From positions 84,151-148,150 of the forward strand of contig JAQVXZ010000003.1 of the NCBI GenBank assembly GCA_028708845.1: a DNA stretch of 64,000 nucleotides. Direction: 5' to 3'. This stretch comes from Bacteroidales bacterium. GTDB lineage: Bacteria > Bacteroidota > Bacteroidia > Bacteroidales > P3. Of this stretch, positions 34,619 through 44,067 are shown one piece after another. The position numbers and the translations under genes were made by a program. Each line of letters begins with the position of its first letter. Position 1 is the first letter of the stretch. The notes beneath the pieces are model-generated. The model ran no database searches. It was not told where the DNA came from and saw only the letters and a list, made by a program, of their open reading frames with translations.

Positions 34619-36046
34619 ATGCAAAAAGAACACAACGAAGTATGGAATAATTGTTTGCAGATTATTAAAGATAATCTTGGGAACGAATTCCTATACAAAA
34701 CTTGGTTCGAACCAATTCGTCCACTAAAACTCGAAAATAATGTATTGACAATTCAAGTACCAAGTCAATATTTTTGTGAGTTTCTAGAAGAACACTATGT
34801 TAACTTACTTAAAAAAACAATTAGAAGAGAAATAGGTAAAGGTGCTATGCTACAATATAGTATACTTCTTGATTCCCAATCTCATTATGCGTCAATTCAG
34901 CCCTCTGAAGATAAATATGCAACTGCAAATTATCCTGTTAATGTTCCATTAAATATAAATTCAACACCGACAAAAGATTTCCCAAATCCTTTTATTCTAC
35001 CAGGATTAAAGAAAATTAAAATTAATTCTCAACTTAATGAAGCACTATCTTTTGATAATTTTGTTGAAGGAGATTGCAATCGTTTGGCTCGTAGTGCAGG
35101 TTATGCAGTTGCTCAAAATCCAGGAAAAACTTCTTTCAATCCTTTTTTCATTTACTCTGGTGTTGGACTAGGAAAAACTCACCTTGCTCATGCAATTGGG
35201 CTTGAAACCAAAAAGAACTTCCCAGATAAAATAGTTCTCTATGTTTCTGCAGAACAGTTTGTTCATCAATATACTGATTCTTGCAAAAATAATACAAGAA
35301 ACGATTTTCTTCAATTCTATCAAATGATAGATCTATTAATTATTGACGATATCCAATTTTTTGCAAAAAAAACAGGAACCCAAGATGTCTTCTTCCACAT
35401 CTTTAACACCCTTCATTCCTCTGGCAAACAAATAATAATAACTTCAGACAAAACCCCTGCAGAGCTATGTGACTTCGAACAAAGAGTAATTTCCCGTTTG
35501 AAATGGGGACTTAGTGCAGACCTACAATCTCCAGATACAGATACTAAAATAAAGATCTTAAAAAGCAAATTATATAAGGATGGTATTGAAATGACAGATG
35601 ATATTATTGAATACTTGGCATACAATATCAATACAAGTATTAGAGAATTAGAAGGAGCTTTGATTTCTCTTCTAGCTCAGTCATCTTTCAATAAGAAAAC
35701 AATTACAATGGATCTTGCTTCTGAAATGATTGATAAATTTATTAGAAGTAATGTTAGAGAGGTTTCCATTGAATATATTCAGAAGGTTGTTTTCGATTAC
35801 TTCAATATACCTATTGCAAAGATTCAATCCTTAACACGAAAAAGAGAAATAGTTCAAGCAAGACAATTAGCAATGTATTTTTCCAAAAAACACACTAAAA
35901 ACTCATTAGCTATTATTGGTACCAAATGCGGAAACAAAGACCATGCAACTGTTCTTCATGCATGCAAGGCTGTAAAGAATCTCTATAATACAGATAAAAA
36001 ATATAAAGCTCGGGTTGACGACTTAGAGAAAAGGATATCAAATTAA
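34619..36046 (+). CDS. dnaA: Chromosomal replication initiator DnaA
   Basis: DnaA binds origin boxes and opens the duplex. I chose the ATG at 34619 (MQKEHNEVWNNCLQIIKDN), which matches the usual N-terminus; an in-frame ATG at 34556 would add a hydrophobic, non-homologous stretch. The 475-residue protein has the N-terminal domain I (WNNCLQIIKDN ... FLYKTWFEPI), AAA+ domain with GVGLGKTH (Lys186), LLIIDDIQFF, and the C-terminal DNA-binding signature KDHATVLHACKAV. Intact. A terminator follows. Confidence 0.97.
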   Translation: MQKEHNEVWNNCLQIIKDNLGNEFLYKTWFEPIRPLKLENNVLTIQVPSQYFCEFLEEHYVNLLKKTIRREIGKGAMLQYSILLDSQSHYASIQPSEDKYATANYPVNVPLNINSTPTKDFPNPFILPGLKKIKINSQLNEALSFDNFVEGDCNRLARSAGYAVAQNPGKTSFNPFFIYSGVGLGKTHLAHAIGLETKKNFPDKIVLYVSAEQFVHQYTDSCKNNTRNDFLQFYQMIDLLIIDDIQFFAKKTGTQDVFFHIFNTLHSSGKQIIITSDKTPAELCDFEQRVISRLKWGLSADLQSPDTDTKIKILKSKLYKDGIEMTDDIIEYLAYNINTSIRELEGALISLLAQSSFNKKTITMDLASEMIDKFIRSNVREVSIEYIQKVVFDYFNIPIAKIQSLTRKREIVQARQLAMYFSKKHTKNSLAIIGTKCGNKDHATVLHACKAVKNLYNTDKKYKARVDDLEKRISN

Positions 36047-36060
36047 AAATTGTTAGTTAA

Positions 36061-36092
36061 AAGATTATGCACTAGTGTATAATCTTTTTTCT
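36061..36092 (+). terminator. Terminator of dnaA
   Basis: AAGATTATGCAC pairs with GTGTATAATCTT over about 12 bp with a tiny loop, followed by a T run. Confidence 0.75.
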
Positions 36093-36126
36093 TTTATTAA
36101 TAATTGGGCGTTTAGTTAGAAATCAT

Positions 36127-36135
36127 TACTTTTGC
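36127..36135 (+). promoter_or_regulatory. Promoter of the Na/Pi symporter operon
   Basis: TACTTTTGC, 30 bases before the start codon. Confidence 0.55.
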
Positions 36136-36165
36136 ACCGTTTAAAAAATATAAAAAGAGAAAATA

Positions 36166-37854
36166 ATGAATTTAACATTTCAGGTATTAACGTTTTTAGG
36201 AGGTTTGGGTTTATTCCTTTATGGAATGAAAACAATGAGTGATTCTTTACAAAGAATGACCGGTGACAAGTTAAGGAACTTCCTCTCCAAAATGACTTCC
36301 AATCCATTTAAGGGGATATTAACAGGTTTAGGAATAACTACAATTATTCAATCCTCATCTGCCACAACAGTTATGGTTGTTAGTTTTGTTAATGCCGGAG
36401 CTCTAACTTTGGCTGGTGCTGTTGCTGTTATAATGGGAGCAAATATAGGTACAACAGTTACCGCTTGGGTTGTCTCTCTACTAGGTTTTCAATTTTCTAT
36501 TTCTGAATATATACTACCAATTATTGCAATTGCAACTCCTTTACTGTTTATTAAATCAAAAGAAAATATAGGGCATTTCTTACTAGGGTTTGGTATATTG
36601 TTTCTAGGTTTACAAATGATAACAACAAATGTGCCTGACTTTACTCAAGCTAAATATGGTGGTGTTTTAGAATTTATTGGAAATATGTCTAATTATGGAT
36701 TTTTCTCCATACTCATATTTGTTCTCATAGGGACAATTCTAACCTTTATTATTCAATCTTCTTCTGCAATGATGGCCGTTACCCTTGTCATGTGTATGAA
36801 AGGGCTAATTACTTTTGAAATGGGAGCAGCCTTGGTTCTAGGGGAAAATATTGGAACAACAATAACTGCAAATCTAGCAGCTGCAGTTGCCAACAAAACT
36901 GCAAAACAAGCTGCAAGAGCTCACTTAATCTTTAATGTTATTGGTGTTATTTGGATACTACTTCTTTTCAATCAAGTACTTTATGGTATTGATAAGTTTT
37001 CATTTTTCCTAGGAATAGGATCGCCATTTGCTAATGTATTTGCAATTCCTATTGCACTTTCTATATTTCATAGTTTCTTCAATATATCTAACTCTTTTAT
37101 TTTAGTTTGGTTTATACCTCAAATTATTAAAATTGTAGAATGGATGGTTCCAATTAATAAGGATGCCGATGAAGAGTTCCGTTTAAAATATATACCCTCA
37201 GGTTATATGTCTGCAGGTGAATTAACAATTGAACCTGCAAAGATGGAAATTGAAACTTTCTCAAAAAGAGTTTTGAAAATGTTTGATATGATACATGTAT
37301 TAGGTGAAACTGAGGACGATAAAGTATTTTCGGAAGTTTTCGATAGAGTTTTAAAATATGAGGAAATAACCGATAGGATGGAAATAGAGATTGCAAACTA
37401 CCTAACAAAGGCTTCAGAGCATGATTTAAGTCATAGGTCCTCCTTGTACATTAGTTCTATGTTAAGGATTGTCGATAACCTTGAAAGCATTGGAGATAGT
37501 TGTAATCAAATTGCTATTACTCTTGATTCAAAAAGGAAATCAGGTCTTGTTTTTGATAAAGACCTATCAGATAAGCTAGATATAATGTTTGATTATGTTC
37601 GTGAGGCATTAGTTTTAATGGATGAGAACTTACAAGCAAACTATATTGAAATCAATGCAGATAAAGCAAGTGAATTAGAATGTAAGATAAATCAATATAG
37701 AGATAGTTTAAGAGATGAACACACTGAGGCTATTAAAAAGAATAAGTACCCATATCAAACAGGTATTTTTTACAGCAGTCTTTATGCTCAATGTGAAAAA
37801 CTGGCTGACTATGTAATAAATGTATCAGAAGCAATTGAAAAAGTAAATGAATAA
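36166..37854 (+). CDS. Na+/phosphate symporter family protein with PhoU-like tail
   Basis: The 562-residue protein has about eight to ten membrane segments with the two repeated QSSSA motifs that mark the NptA/PhoU-domain sodium-phosphate symporter family (TTIIQSSSATTVMVVSFVNA near residue 60 and FIIQSSSAMMAVTLVMCMKG near 200) and GANIGTTVTAW/GENIGTTITAN. Residues about 355-562 are a cytoplasmic helical PhoU-like domain. It should import phosphate with sodium. lpdA starts 15 bases later on the same strand. Confidence 0.93.
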   Translation: MNLTFQVLTFLGGLGLFLYGMKTMSDSLQRMTGDKLRNFLSKMTSNPFKGILTGLGITTIIQSSSATTVMVVSFVNAGALTLAGAVAVIMGANIGTTVTAWVVSLLGFQFSISEYILPIIAIATPLLFIKSKENIGHFLLGFGILFLGLQMITTNVPDFTQAKYGGVLEFIGNMSNYGFFSILIFVLIGTILTFIIQSSSAMMAVTLVMCMKGLITFEMGAALVLGENIGTTITANLAAAVANKTAKQAARAHLIFNVIGVIWILLLFNQVLYGIDKFSFFLGIGSPFANVFAIPIALSIFHSFFNISNSFILVWFIPQIIKIVEWMVPINKDADEEFRLKYIPSGYMSAGELTIEPAKMEIETFSKRVLKMFDMIHVLGETEDDKVFSEVFDRVLKYEEITDRMEIEIANYLTKASEHDLSHRSSLYISSMLRIVDNLESIGDSCNQIAITLDSKRKSGLVFDKDLSDKLDIMFDYVREALVLMDENLQANYIEINADKASELECKINQYRDSLRDEHTEAIKKNKYPYQTGIFYSSLYAQCEKLADYVINVSEAIEKVNE

Positions 37855-37869
37855 TTAAAATAAACTGAG

Positions 37870-39261
37870 ATGAAATTTGATATTATAATATTAGGATCAG
37901 GTCCTGGTGGATACGTTGCTGCAATTCGTGCATCACAACTTGGATATTCAACTGCTATTGTTGAAAGAGAAAAATTAGGTGGTATTTGTTTAAACTGGGG
38001 ATGTATTCCAACAAAAGCACTCTTAAAATCAGCCCAAGTTTACAATTATCTTAAACATAGTGAAGATTATGGTATTGAATTGGAAGGAGTAGCTAAGCCT
38101 AATATGGATGCAATTGTAGATCGTAGTAGGACAGTTGCTGAAAATATGAGTAAGGGAGTTGAGTTCCTAATGAAGAAACATAATATTCAGGTTATTGAAG
38201 GAGATGGTAAGCTTATTAGTGGTAAAAAACTAGAAGTCAAATTGAAAACTGGAGAAACAGAGATTTATGAAGCTAATCATATTGTTTTAGCAACAGGAAC
38301 TCGTTCAAGAGAATTGCCAAATCTTCCACAAGATGGAAAGAAAATCATTGGATATCGTCAAGCAATGACACTAAGAGAACAACCTCAATCAATGGTTGTT
38401 GTTGGTTCTGGTGCAATTGGAAGTGAGTTTGCTCATTTCTATCAATCCATAGGAACACAAGTAAGCCTTGTTGAGTTTATGCCAAGTATTGTTCCAAATG
38501 AAGATAAGGAAGTTTCTTCAACTCTTCAACGTGCTTTTAAGAAAAGCGGAATGAAAATATATACATCCACATCTGTTGAATCTGTTGACACTAGTGGAGA
38601 TAAGTGTAAGGTAACTATGAAAGGAAAGAAAGGCGAGGTAGTTATAGAGGCTGATATAGTTCTTTCTGCAGTAGGAGTAACAACTAATATTGAAAACATA
38701 GGCTTAGAAGAGGTTGGAGTAAAAACAGAACGCTCAAAGGTTGTTGTGGATGATTACTATAAAACAAATATTGAAGGAATTTATGCAATTGGAGATATTG
38801 TTCACGGACCTGCTCTAGCTCATGTCTCTTCAAAAGAGGCAATAATTTGCATAGAAGCTATTCATGGCTTAAATCCAAAACCAATTAGCTATAATAATAT
38901 TCCTGGTTGTACATATACCACTCCTGAAATTGCATCAGTTGGTCTTACCGAAGACAAGGCTAAGGAAGAGGGCAGAGATTTTAAGGTTGGTAAATTTATG
39001 TACATGGCATCTGGTAAGGCTTCTGCAAGTGGAAGTAGAGATGGTTTTGTAAAAGTTATTATTGACTCAAATACTGATGAGCTTATTGGTTGCCATATGA
39101 TAGGTGATAATGTTACTGAAATGATTGCCGAGGCTGTTGTTGCAAGAGAAAATAAAATAACTGCTCACCAAATAATTGATGGAGTTCATCCTCATCCTAC
39201 CATGTCAGAGGCAATGATGGAAGCAATTGAAGCTGCATATTCAAAAGCAATACACGGATAA
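37870..39261 (+). CDS. lpdA: Dihydrolipoyl dehydrogenase
   Basis: The E3 enzyme re-oxidises dihydrolipoamide in 2-oxo acid dehydrogenase or glycine-cleavage complexes. The 463-residue protein has the FAD loop ILGSGPGGYVAAIRA, the redox-active disulfide GGICLNWGCIPTKA, the NAD loop VVGSGAIGSEFA, AIGDIVHGPALAH and the C-terminal active site HPHPTMSEAMMEA. Intact. No E1 or E2 gene is nearby. rfbC begins 7 bases after its stop. Confidence 0.97.
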   Translation: MKFDIIILGSGPGGYVAAIRASQLGYSTAIVEREKLGGICLNWGCIPTKALLKSAQVYNYLKHSEDYGIELEGVAKPNMDAIVDRSRTVAENMSKGVEFLMKKHNIQVIEGDGKLISGKKLEVKLKTGETEIYEANHIVLATGTRSRELPNLPQDGKKIIGYRQAMTLREQPQSMVVVGSGAIGSEFAHFYQSIGTQVSLVEFMPSIVPNEDKEVSSTLQRAFKKSGMKIYTSTSVESVDTSGDKCKVTMKGKKGEVVIEADIVLSAVGVTTNIENIGLEEVGVKTERSKVVVDDYYKTNIEGIYAIGDIVHGPALAHVSSKEAIICIEAIHGLNPKPISYNNIPGCTYTTPEIASVGLTEDKAKEEGRDFKVGKFMYMASGKASASGSRDGFVKVIIDSNTDELIGCHMIGDNVTEMIAEAVVARENKITAHQIIDGVHPHPTMSEAMMEAIEAAYSKAIHG

Positions 39262-39268
39262 TAGCACA

Positions 39269-39817
39269 ATGAAAATTTTTAAAACCCCAATCCCAGACCT
39301 TTTAGTTATTGAACCTAATGTTTTTATTGACCAAAGAGGATATTTCTTTGAGTCCTATAATCAGGAACGTTATTTTAATAATGATATGAATATGTTATTT
39401 GTTCAAGATAACGAATCAAAATCTGGAAAGGACGTAATAAGAGGTCTTCATTTTCAAAAGCCTCCCTTTGCACAAGGAAAACTAGTTAGAGTAATTCAAG
39501 GAAAAGTATTGGATGTTGCTGTTGATATAAGAAAGGGTTCACCAACCTATGGTCATTATCACGCCGTTGAATTGGATGCCGTATCTAAAAGAATGTTCTA
39601 TATTCCAGAGGGTTTTGCTCATGGATTCCTTACCTTAGAGGAGGATACAATATTTTCATATAAATGTACTAATTATTATAATAAAGAGTCTGAGGGTTCT
39701 ATATTATGGTCAGACGAGACAATAGGAGTTAAGTGGGATATTGAAAATCCAATTCTCTCCGATAAAGATAAGGTAGGACCATTACTTAAAGACTTTCAAT
39801 CGCCATTCAACTATTAA
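39269..39817 (+). CDS. rfbC: dTDP-4-dehydrorhamnose 3,5-epimerase
   Basis: RfbC makes dTDP-4-keto-L-rhamnose for surface polysaccharides. The 182-residue protein starts MKIFKTPIPDLLVIEPNVF and shows the cupin core with GYFFESYNQ, RGLHFQKPPFAQGKLVRV (catalytic His) and YIPEGFAHGFLTLEE. An in-frame ATG at 39227 lies inside lpdA and is rejected. The other rhamnose genes are not here. It overlaps recQ by one base. Confidence 0.95.
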   Translation: MKIFKTPIPDLLVIEPNVFIDQRGYFFESYNQERYFNNDMNMLFVQDNESKSGKDVIRGLHFQKPPFAQGKLVRVIQGKVLDVAVDIRKGSPTYGHYHAVELDAVSKRMFYIPEGFAHGFLTLEEDTIFSYKCTNYYNKESEGSILWSDETIGVKWDIENPILSDKDKVGPLLKDFQSPFNY

Positions 39818-41727
39818 TGGCTAGTCAAGAAAAAATAAAAGAAGTCCTAAAAAAATACTGGGGATATGATAGCTTTATATATAATCAAGAAGCTATTATA
39901 TCCTCAGTTCTATCTAATAAAGACACCCTTGGTCTAATGCCAACAGGTGCTGGTAAATCACTTTGTTATCAATTGCCAGCTCTTTTAAGACCAGGCATCA
40001 CCATTGTAGTTTCTCCATTGATCGCCCTAATGATTGACCAAGAAAAAGCCTTAAGAGCAAAAGGAATTAGGGTTAGAGCAATTTATTCAGGATTAAGTAA
40101 CCAAGAAATTGAAATAGCACTTAATAACTGCCTCTATGGGAAAGTAAAAATCTTATATATATCTCCTGAAAGAGTTTCTTCGAAGATTTTTATTTCCTAT
40201 TTCGAGAAAATGAAAGTTAATTTGATTGCAGTTGACGAGGCTCATTGTATTTCTAAATGGGGATATGATTTCAGACCAGCTTTTTTAGAAATTGCAACCC
40301 TTAGACAATATCAACCAGATGTTCCTATTCTTGCACTTACAGCAACAGCAACCAACGACGTAATTGATGATATTCAAGAAAAGCTCCTATTCAAAGAAAA
40401 AAACAGTATAAGGTCAACCTTCCAGCGTCATAACCTTTCCTACACAGTATTTAAAGAAGAAGATAAAATTTCAAGGATTAAAACTATTGCTGAAAATATT
40501 GGAGGCACAGGTCTAATTTATGTTCGTTCAAGAAGAAAAACAATTGAATTATCTCAAACCCTTAACTCTCTTGGCATAAAAGCCGCTAGCTACAATGCAG
40601 GATTAACAATGCCAATTAGAAACTACCACCAAAAGCAATGGCAAGATGATGAAATAGATATTATGGTTGCAACAACTGCTTTTGGGATGGGTATTGACAA
40701 GCAAAATGTTAGCTACGTTATCCACTATGACCTTCCAGAAAGTATAGAGGCCTATGTTCAGGAAGTAGGTAGGGCAGGGAGGAATGGAGCAAAAGCTTAT
40801 GGAATATTATTATATAATCAATCAGATATACTTAGGCTTAGGAAATCCATTGAATCTAGTTTCCCTGAAAAGAAATACATACAAAACATTTATAACGCCT
40901 TAGGTAATTATTATAAAATAGCATCAGGAACAGGAAAGGATATTAGATTTGATTTCGATATAATAGCATTTTCTCAGAACTATAATTTCGATCCTTATTT
41001 GGTTTTTAACTCAATGAGAATACTTGAAAGTTCAGGACTAATTGAAGTTGTTGAGAATAGAAATCCTTTTTCGAAAATATTTATAAGCATAGAAGTAGAA
41101 CCTCTCTATCAATTCACTTTGCAATATCCTCAGTATTTTCCCATAATTGAAGCTCTTAGAAGGAATTATCCTGGCATAATGACTGATTTTACAATTATTG
41201 ATGAGAAAAAGCTTGCCAAAATCTGCTACGACACAGAAGCAAATATACATAACTCTCTTAAAAAATTAGAGAAATATAATATCCTATACTACGATCCAAA
41301 ATCATCTCAACCTCAAGTTATATTTACTCAAAATAGACTATCAAACGACAGTTTTGACCTTTCTCAAGAGCAGTACTATCAAATAAAAGAAACCAATAAG
41401 AAAAAGTCTGAAGATTTAATAACATATATACAATCTCAGGAATGTAGGGAAGCCCATGTTTTAAGATACTTTGATATCGAGTCATCAAAATGTAATAAAT
41501 GTGATATTTGCATAGGAGAAAAGCATAAAGAGAAAATAGAACCTCTTTATCAACAAATCCTTGATGAATTAGAAATTTCACCAAGGCCACTAACCTTTTT
41601 TGCAAATAATTTAAGTTTTGGAGCAAAAGAAATAGTCATTCCAGCAATCCGTAGACTAATGGATGAAGAGGTAATTGATATGAAAAACAATATTATAAGC
41701 CTTAAAAACAAATCATCAAAAGCTTAG
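39817..41727 (+). CDS. recQ: ATP-dependent DNA helicase RecQ
   Basis: RecQ unwinds DNA 3' to 5' in recombination and repair. The 636-residue protein has the helicase motifs MPTGAGKSLCYQLPAL (Walker A), VDEAHCISKWGYDFRP (DEAH), ALTATAT, and AYVQEVGRAGRNG, followed by a zinc-binding region (CREAHVLRYFD...CNKCDIC) and a partial winged-helix domain. No HRDC domain is evident, which fits the shorter Bacteroidota RecQ form. Its ATG overlaps the rfbC stop. A 21-bp repeat array follows immediately. Confidence 0.94.
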   Translation: MASQEKIKEVLKKYWGYDSFIYNQEAIISSVLSNKDTLGLMPTGAGKSLCYQLPALLRPGITIVVSPLIALMIDQEKALRAKGIRVRAIYSGLSNQEIEIALNNCLYGKVKILYISPERVSSKIFISYFEKMKVNLIAVDEAHCISKWGYDFRPAFLEIATLRQYQPDVPILALTATATNDVIDDIQEKLLFKEKNSIRSTFQRHNLSYTVFKEEDKISRIKTIAENIGGTGLIYVRSRRKTIELSQTLNSLGIKAASYNAGLTMPIRNYHQKQWQDDEIDIMVATTAFGMGIDKQNVSYVIHYDLPESIEAYVQEVGRAGRNGAKAYGILLYNQSDILRLRKSIESSFPEKKYIQNIYNALGNYYKIASGTGKDIRFDFDIIAFSQNYNFDPYLVFNSMRILESSGLIEVVENRNPFSKIFISIEVEPLYQFTLQYPQYFPIIEALRRNYPGIMTDFTIIDEKKLAKICYDTEANIHNSLKKLEKYNILYYDPKSSQPQVIFTQNRLSNDSFDLSQEQYYQIKETNKKKSEDLITYIQSQECREAHVLRYFDIESSKCNKCDICIGEKHKEKIEPLYQQILDELEISPRPLTFFANNLSFGAKEIVIPAIRRLMDEEVIDMKNNIISLKNKSSKA

Positions 41728-41742
41728 TTTTCTGAATCTTTG

Positions 41743-41847
41743 TTTCGCCAAATTCTTTCTTCGTTTCAGCAAATTCTTTCTTGATTTCAGCAAATTCTTT
41801 CTTGATTTCAGCAAATTCTTTCTTCGTTTCATTTCCCTGTTTCTTCG
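41743..41847. repeat. Array B: five tandem 21-bp units
   Basis: Five consecutive 21-bp units run from 41743 to 41847: TTTCGCCAAATTC..., three of TTTCAGCAAATTCTTTCTT with two changing end bases, and TTTCATTTCCCTG.... The inverse complement of the unit (CGAAGAAAGAATTTGCTGAA) is the unit of array C at 46970. It begins 16 bases after recQ ends. No hairpin is needed to explain it. Confidence 0.9.
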
Positions 41848-41910
41848 TTTCATTTCAAAGAGATATTGTAAAGAATAATTGAATAATAGAATCAAATATA
41901 ATTAATATTG

Positions 41911-41919
41911 TATATTTGC
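41911..41919 (+). promoter_or_regulatory. Promoter of the FkbM methyltransferase gene
   Basis: TATATTTGC, 28 bases before the ATG at 41947. Its position rules out an upstream start at 41908. Confidence 0.65.
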
Positions 41920-41946
41920 ATATTGAATCAAAACATCTTTAACAAT

Positions 41947-42666
41947 ATGACAGGAATCATTAGGTATTTAAAAAATGAATTTTTAAACTTATTACCATCT
42001 AAATTTCAAGATAAAACATTAAGGAATAGTAATTTTCTAGGCTTTGCAAAAACTTCTTTTTCACAAGAAGGGGAAGATATGATACTAGGAAAGTTATTAG
42101 AAGGAAAAGAAAAAGGATTCTTTTTAGATATTGGGGCTCATCATCCATTTCGTTTCTCAAATACCTATAATTTTTACTTAAAAGGTTGGAGAGGAATTAA
42201 TATTGATGCAATGCCAGGAAGTATGGTCTTGTTTAGAAAATATCGTAAAGAAGATATAAACCTTGAAATACCAATAGCAAAGGAAAAGAAAACAATTCCT
42301 TTCTATACTTTTAATGAATCTGCATTAAACACATTTTCTGAAGGATTAGCAAAGGAAAGGGGAGTAACAAAAAAAATATATCAATTAGAAGCTTGTCCAC
42401 TTTCAGATATATTAGATAAATACATGCCTTCAAATATTCAAAATATAGACTTTATGTCAGTTGATGTTGAGGGTCTTGACTTAGAGGTCTTAGAATCTAA
42501 TAATTGGGAAAAATACAAGCCAAGTATAATTGCAATAGAGTCATTAGTAACAGCAAATGATATATACTCTTCATTAAATAGCGAAGTTGCAAAATACCTA
42601 GAAACAAAGAATTACTCCCTTTGTTCAAAAGCAGATAATACGCTTTTCTTTAGAATAAAGCAGTAG
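41947..42666 (+). CDS. FkbM-family methyltransferase
   Basis: The 239-residue protein has the FkbM pattern: FSQEGEDMILGKLLEG near residue 40, FLDIGAHHPFRFSNTY as the SAM loop, GWRGINIDAMP and the SVDVEGLDLEVLESNNW motif near the C-terminus. Such enzymes add methyl groups to sugars or other metabolites, often in surface polysaccharides; no glycan cluster adjoins it, though rfbC is 2 kb upstream. Substrate unknown. Confidence 0.9.
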   Translation: MTGIIRYLKNEFLNLLPSKFQDKTLRNSNFLGFAKTSFSQEGEDMILGKLLEGKEKGFFLDIGAHHPFRFSNTYNFYLKGWRGINIDAMPGSMVLFRKYRKEDINLEIPIAKEKKTIPFYTFNESALNTFSEGLAKERGVTKKIYQLEACPLSDILDKYMPSNIQNIDFMSVDVEGLDLEVLESNNWEKYKPSIIAIESLVTANDIYSSLNSEVAKYLETKNYSLCSKADNTLFFRIKQ

Positions 42667-42669
42667 TAA

Positions 42670-43008
42670 TTATCCTCTAATATAATGAGGCATATCGCTA
42701 GGAAGGACAATTGAAAATTCAGCCAATCCACCAAATTCTCCATTTTCATACCAAGGCGTTTGATAGATTAGTTTCTTCAATCCTTCCTTTTCAATCGTAT
42801 ATGCGTTTGTCTTAGGACTTGCCATCATTTCTCTAATCATGCTTTGAGCCTTTTCCTTATGACAATCCATAAGCTCTTTGCCAATTAATTCTCTTCCGCC
42901 TGATTTTTGAAATGTCATAGCACTTCTATCGTTCATTTCAATTATCTTACCTTCTTTATCTGAAATAGTTATCGCCATAAAAGGCAGTTCATTAGCCCAA
43001 TTTTCCAT
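42670..43008 (-). CDS. Small single-PAS-domain protein
   Basis: The 112-residue protein starts at MENWANELPF and is one PAS fold: LPFMAITISDKEGKIIEMNDRS, KSGGRELIGKELMDCH and LKKLIYQTPWYENGEFGGLAEFSI. There is no kinase or output domain. A longer frame from 43065 would overlap the tfoX-like gene by 41 bases, so the shorter start is preferred. It lies 16 bases after the tfoX-like gene on the same strand. Ligand and role are unknown. Confidence 0.8.
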   Translation of the reverse strand: MENWANELPFMAITISDKEGKIIEMNDRSAMTFQKSGGRELIGKELMDCHKEKAQSMIREMMASPKTNAYTIEKEGLKKLIYQTPWYENGEFGGLAEFSIVLPSDMPHYIRG

Positions 43009-43024
43009 CTTGTTTATTGTTTTA

Positions 43025-43348
43025 TTATAATTTCTTTTTCTTTGGTTTTGGCTCAGGTAGCTCATCGTATGTTTTTTGAATAACTTCCTTCAAAAGAGCT
43101 TTATCCTCAAGGTTTTCAATCAATATGCAAGGTTTAGCTCCCTCATAAGGAGGAATCTCTTCATTATTAGGAAGCAAAGTCTTGCCTATATTTGTTTTCT
43201 TAATCACAAACTGATTATCACAAACAAGACCAACGACCTTTCCTTTATAATAAACACTATACTCCCCAAACATTTTCTTATATGTAATATCTCCAACACC
43301 CTTAATGTTCTCAAAAACATAGTCCATAAATTCCACACTTGATGCCAT
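43025..43348 (-). CDS. TfoX N-terminal domain protein
   Basis: The 107-residue protein consists of the TfoX_N domain: FMDYVFENIKGVGDITYKKMFGEYSVYYKGKVVG, then FVIKKTN and PYEGAKPCILIE, and a Lys-rich end. The C-terminal helix-hairpin domain of full TfoX (Sxy) is absent, as is common in Bacteroidota. It is probably not a competence regulator by itself. Probably co-transcribed with the PAS gene from the promoter at 43368. Confidence 0.92.
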   Translation of the reverse strand: MASSVEFMDYVFENIKGVGDITYKKMFGEYSVYYKGKVVGLVCDNQFVIKKTNIGKTLLPNNEEIPPYEGAKPCILIENLEDKALLKEVIQKTYDELPEPKPKKKKL

Positions 43349-43367
43349 AATCTCATTATTTATAAAT

Positions 43368-43376
43368 GCAAATTTA
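43368..43376 (-). promoter_or_regulatory. Promoter of the TfoX-N/PAS pair
   Basis: Minus-strand TAAATTTGC, 19 bases before the start codon. Confidence 0.55.
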
Positions 43377-43461
43377 CTTGATTTCTTTTAATATCGAACA
43401 AGATGTGATTAATTTATCCTATAATTTCTATCATTATATTCTTTTAAATCGATTAATTTTG

Positions 43462-43470
43462 TACCTTTGT
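43462..43470 (+). promoter_or_regulatory. Promoter of the GyrI-like gene
   Basis: TACCTTTGT with a leader of about 80 bases before the start. Confidence 0.5.
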
Positions 43471-43551
43471 TCTAAGGTTAAGTGCCTTAGAATAATTGCA
43501 AACCATTTGTGGATTAAGATGTAGTTGTTTAGATAGAAATATTAAAATTAA

Positions 43552-44067
43552 ATGATTATGCTTTTAAAAGTAGATAGAATTAGTTCCGAATATGACATTA
43601 AGCTTCCAAAACTTATTAATAGAACAAAAAGAAAGATTGCTTTTCTTAGTGTTGTTGGAGATTATAATAAGTTAGATTATATAGCTTGTTGGGCGAAAAT
43701 GTGGGCTTTTATTAATGAGAAGAAGCTTTTTGGAATGAGGATGGAGTTTTTGGGTATTTATTATGATGACCCAAGAAAAGTTGCTGCTGAGGAATGTAGG
43801 TTTGAGGCTTGTGTAACGATAAACAAGGAAGCAGAAGATGGTCAGGAAATTAAGATAAAGGAAATTGAGGGCGGAAAGTATCTTATGTTTCATTATACTG
43901 GCAGCCACGATAAACTAAGAGAGGTTCATAATGTTATTTATAATGAATATTTGATAGATAAGGACTATAAGCTTAGAAACTCTCCTTTGATTGAAAAATA
44001 CTTAAATAATGCTGAAAAGGTTGAACCGAAAAAGCTTAGAACAGAAATCTATATTCCAATTGACTAA
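43552..44067 (+). CDS. GyrI-like small-molecule-binding domain protein
   Basis: The 171-residue protein matches the stand-alone GyrI-like (SbmC/AraC effector-binding) fold: FLSVVGDYNKLDYIACWAKMWAFI, FLGIYYDDPRKVAAEECRFEACVTI, GGKYLMFHYTGSHDKLREVHNVIYNEYL and TEIYIPID at the end. Relatives bind hydrophobic ligands or inhibit gyrase; activity here is not known. An alternative start is the Met two codons downstream (MLLKVDR). The stop lies inside a 16-bp hairpin. Confidence 0.88.
   Translation: MIMLLKVDRISSEYDIKLPKLINRTKRKIAFLSVVGDYNKLDYIACWAKMWAFINEKKLFGMRMEFLGIYYDDPRKVAAEECRFEACVTINKEAEDGQEIKIKEIEGGKYLMFHYTGSHDKLREVHNVIYNEYLIDKDYKLRNSPLIEKYLNNAEKVEPKKLRTEIYIPID

Noticed and set aside
39227..39268. 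Upstream start for rfbC
   Set aside because: It lies within the end of lpdA and adds residues absent from RfbC proteins.
41908..41946. Upstream start for the FkbM methyltransferase
   Set aside because: A TTG overlapping the promoter -7 box at 41911-41919 cannot be translated from that promoter.
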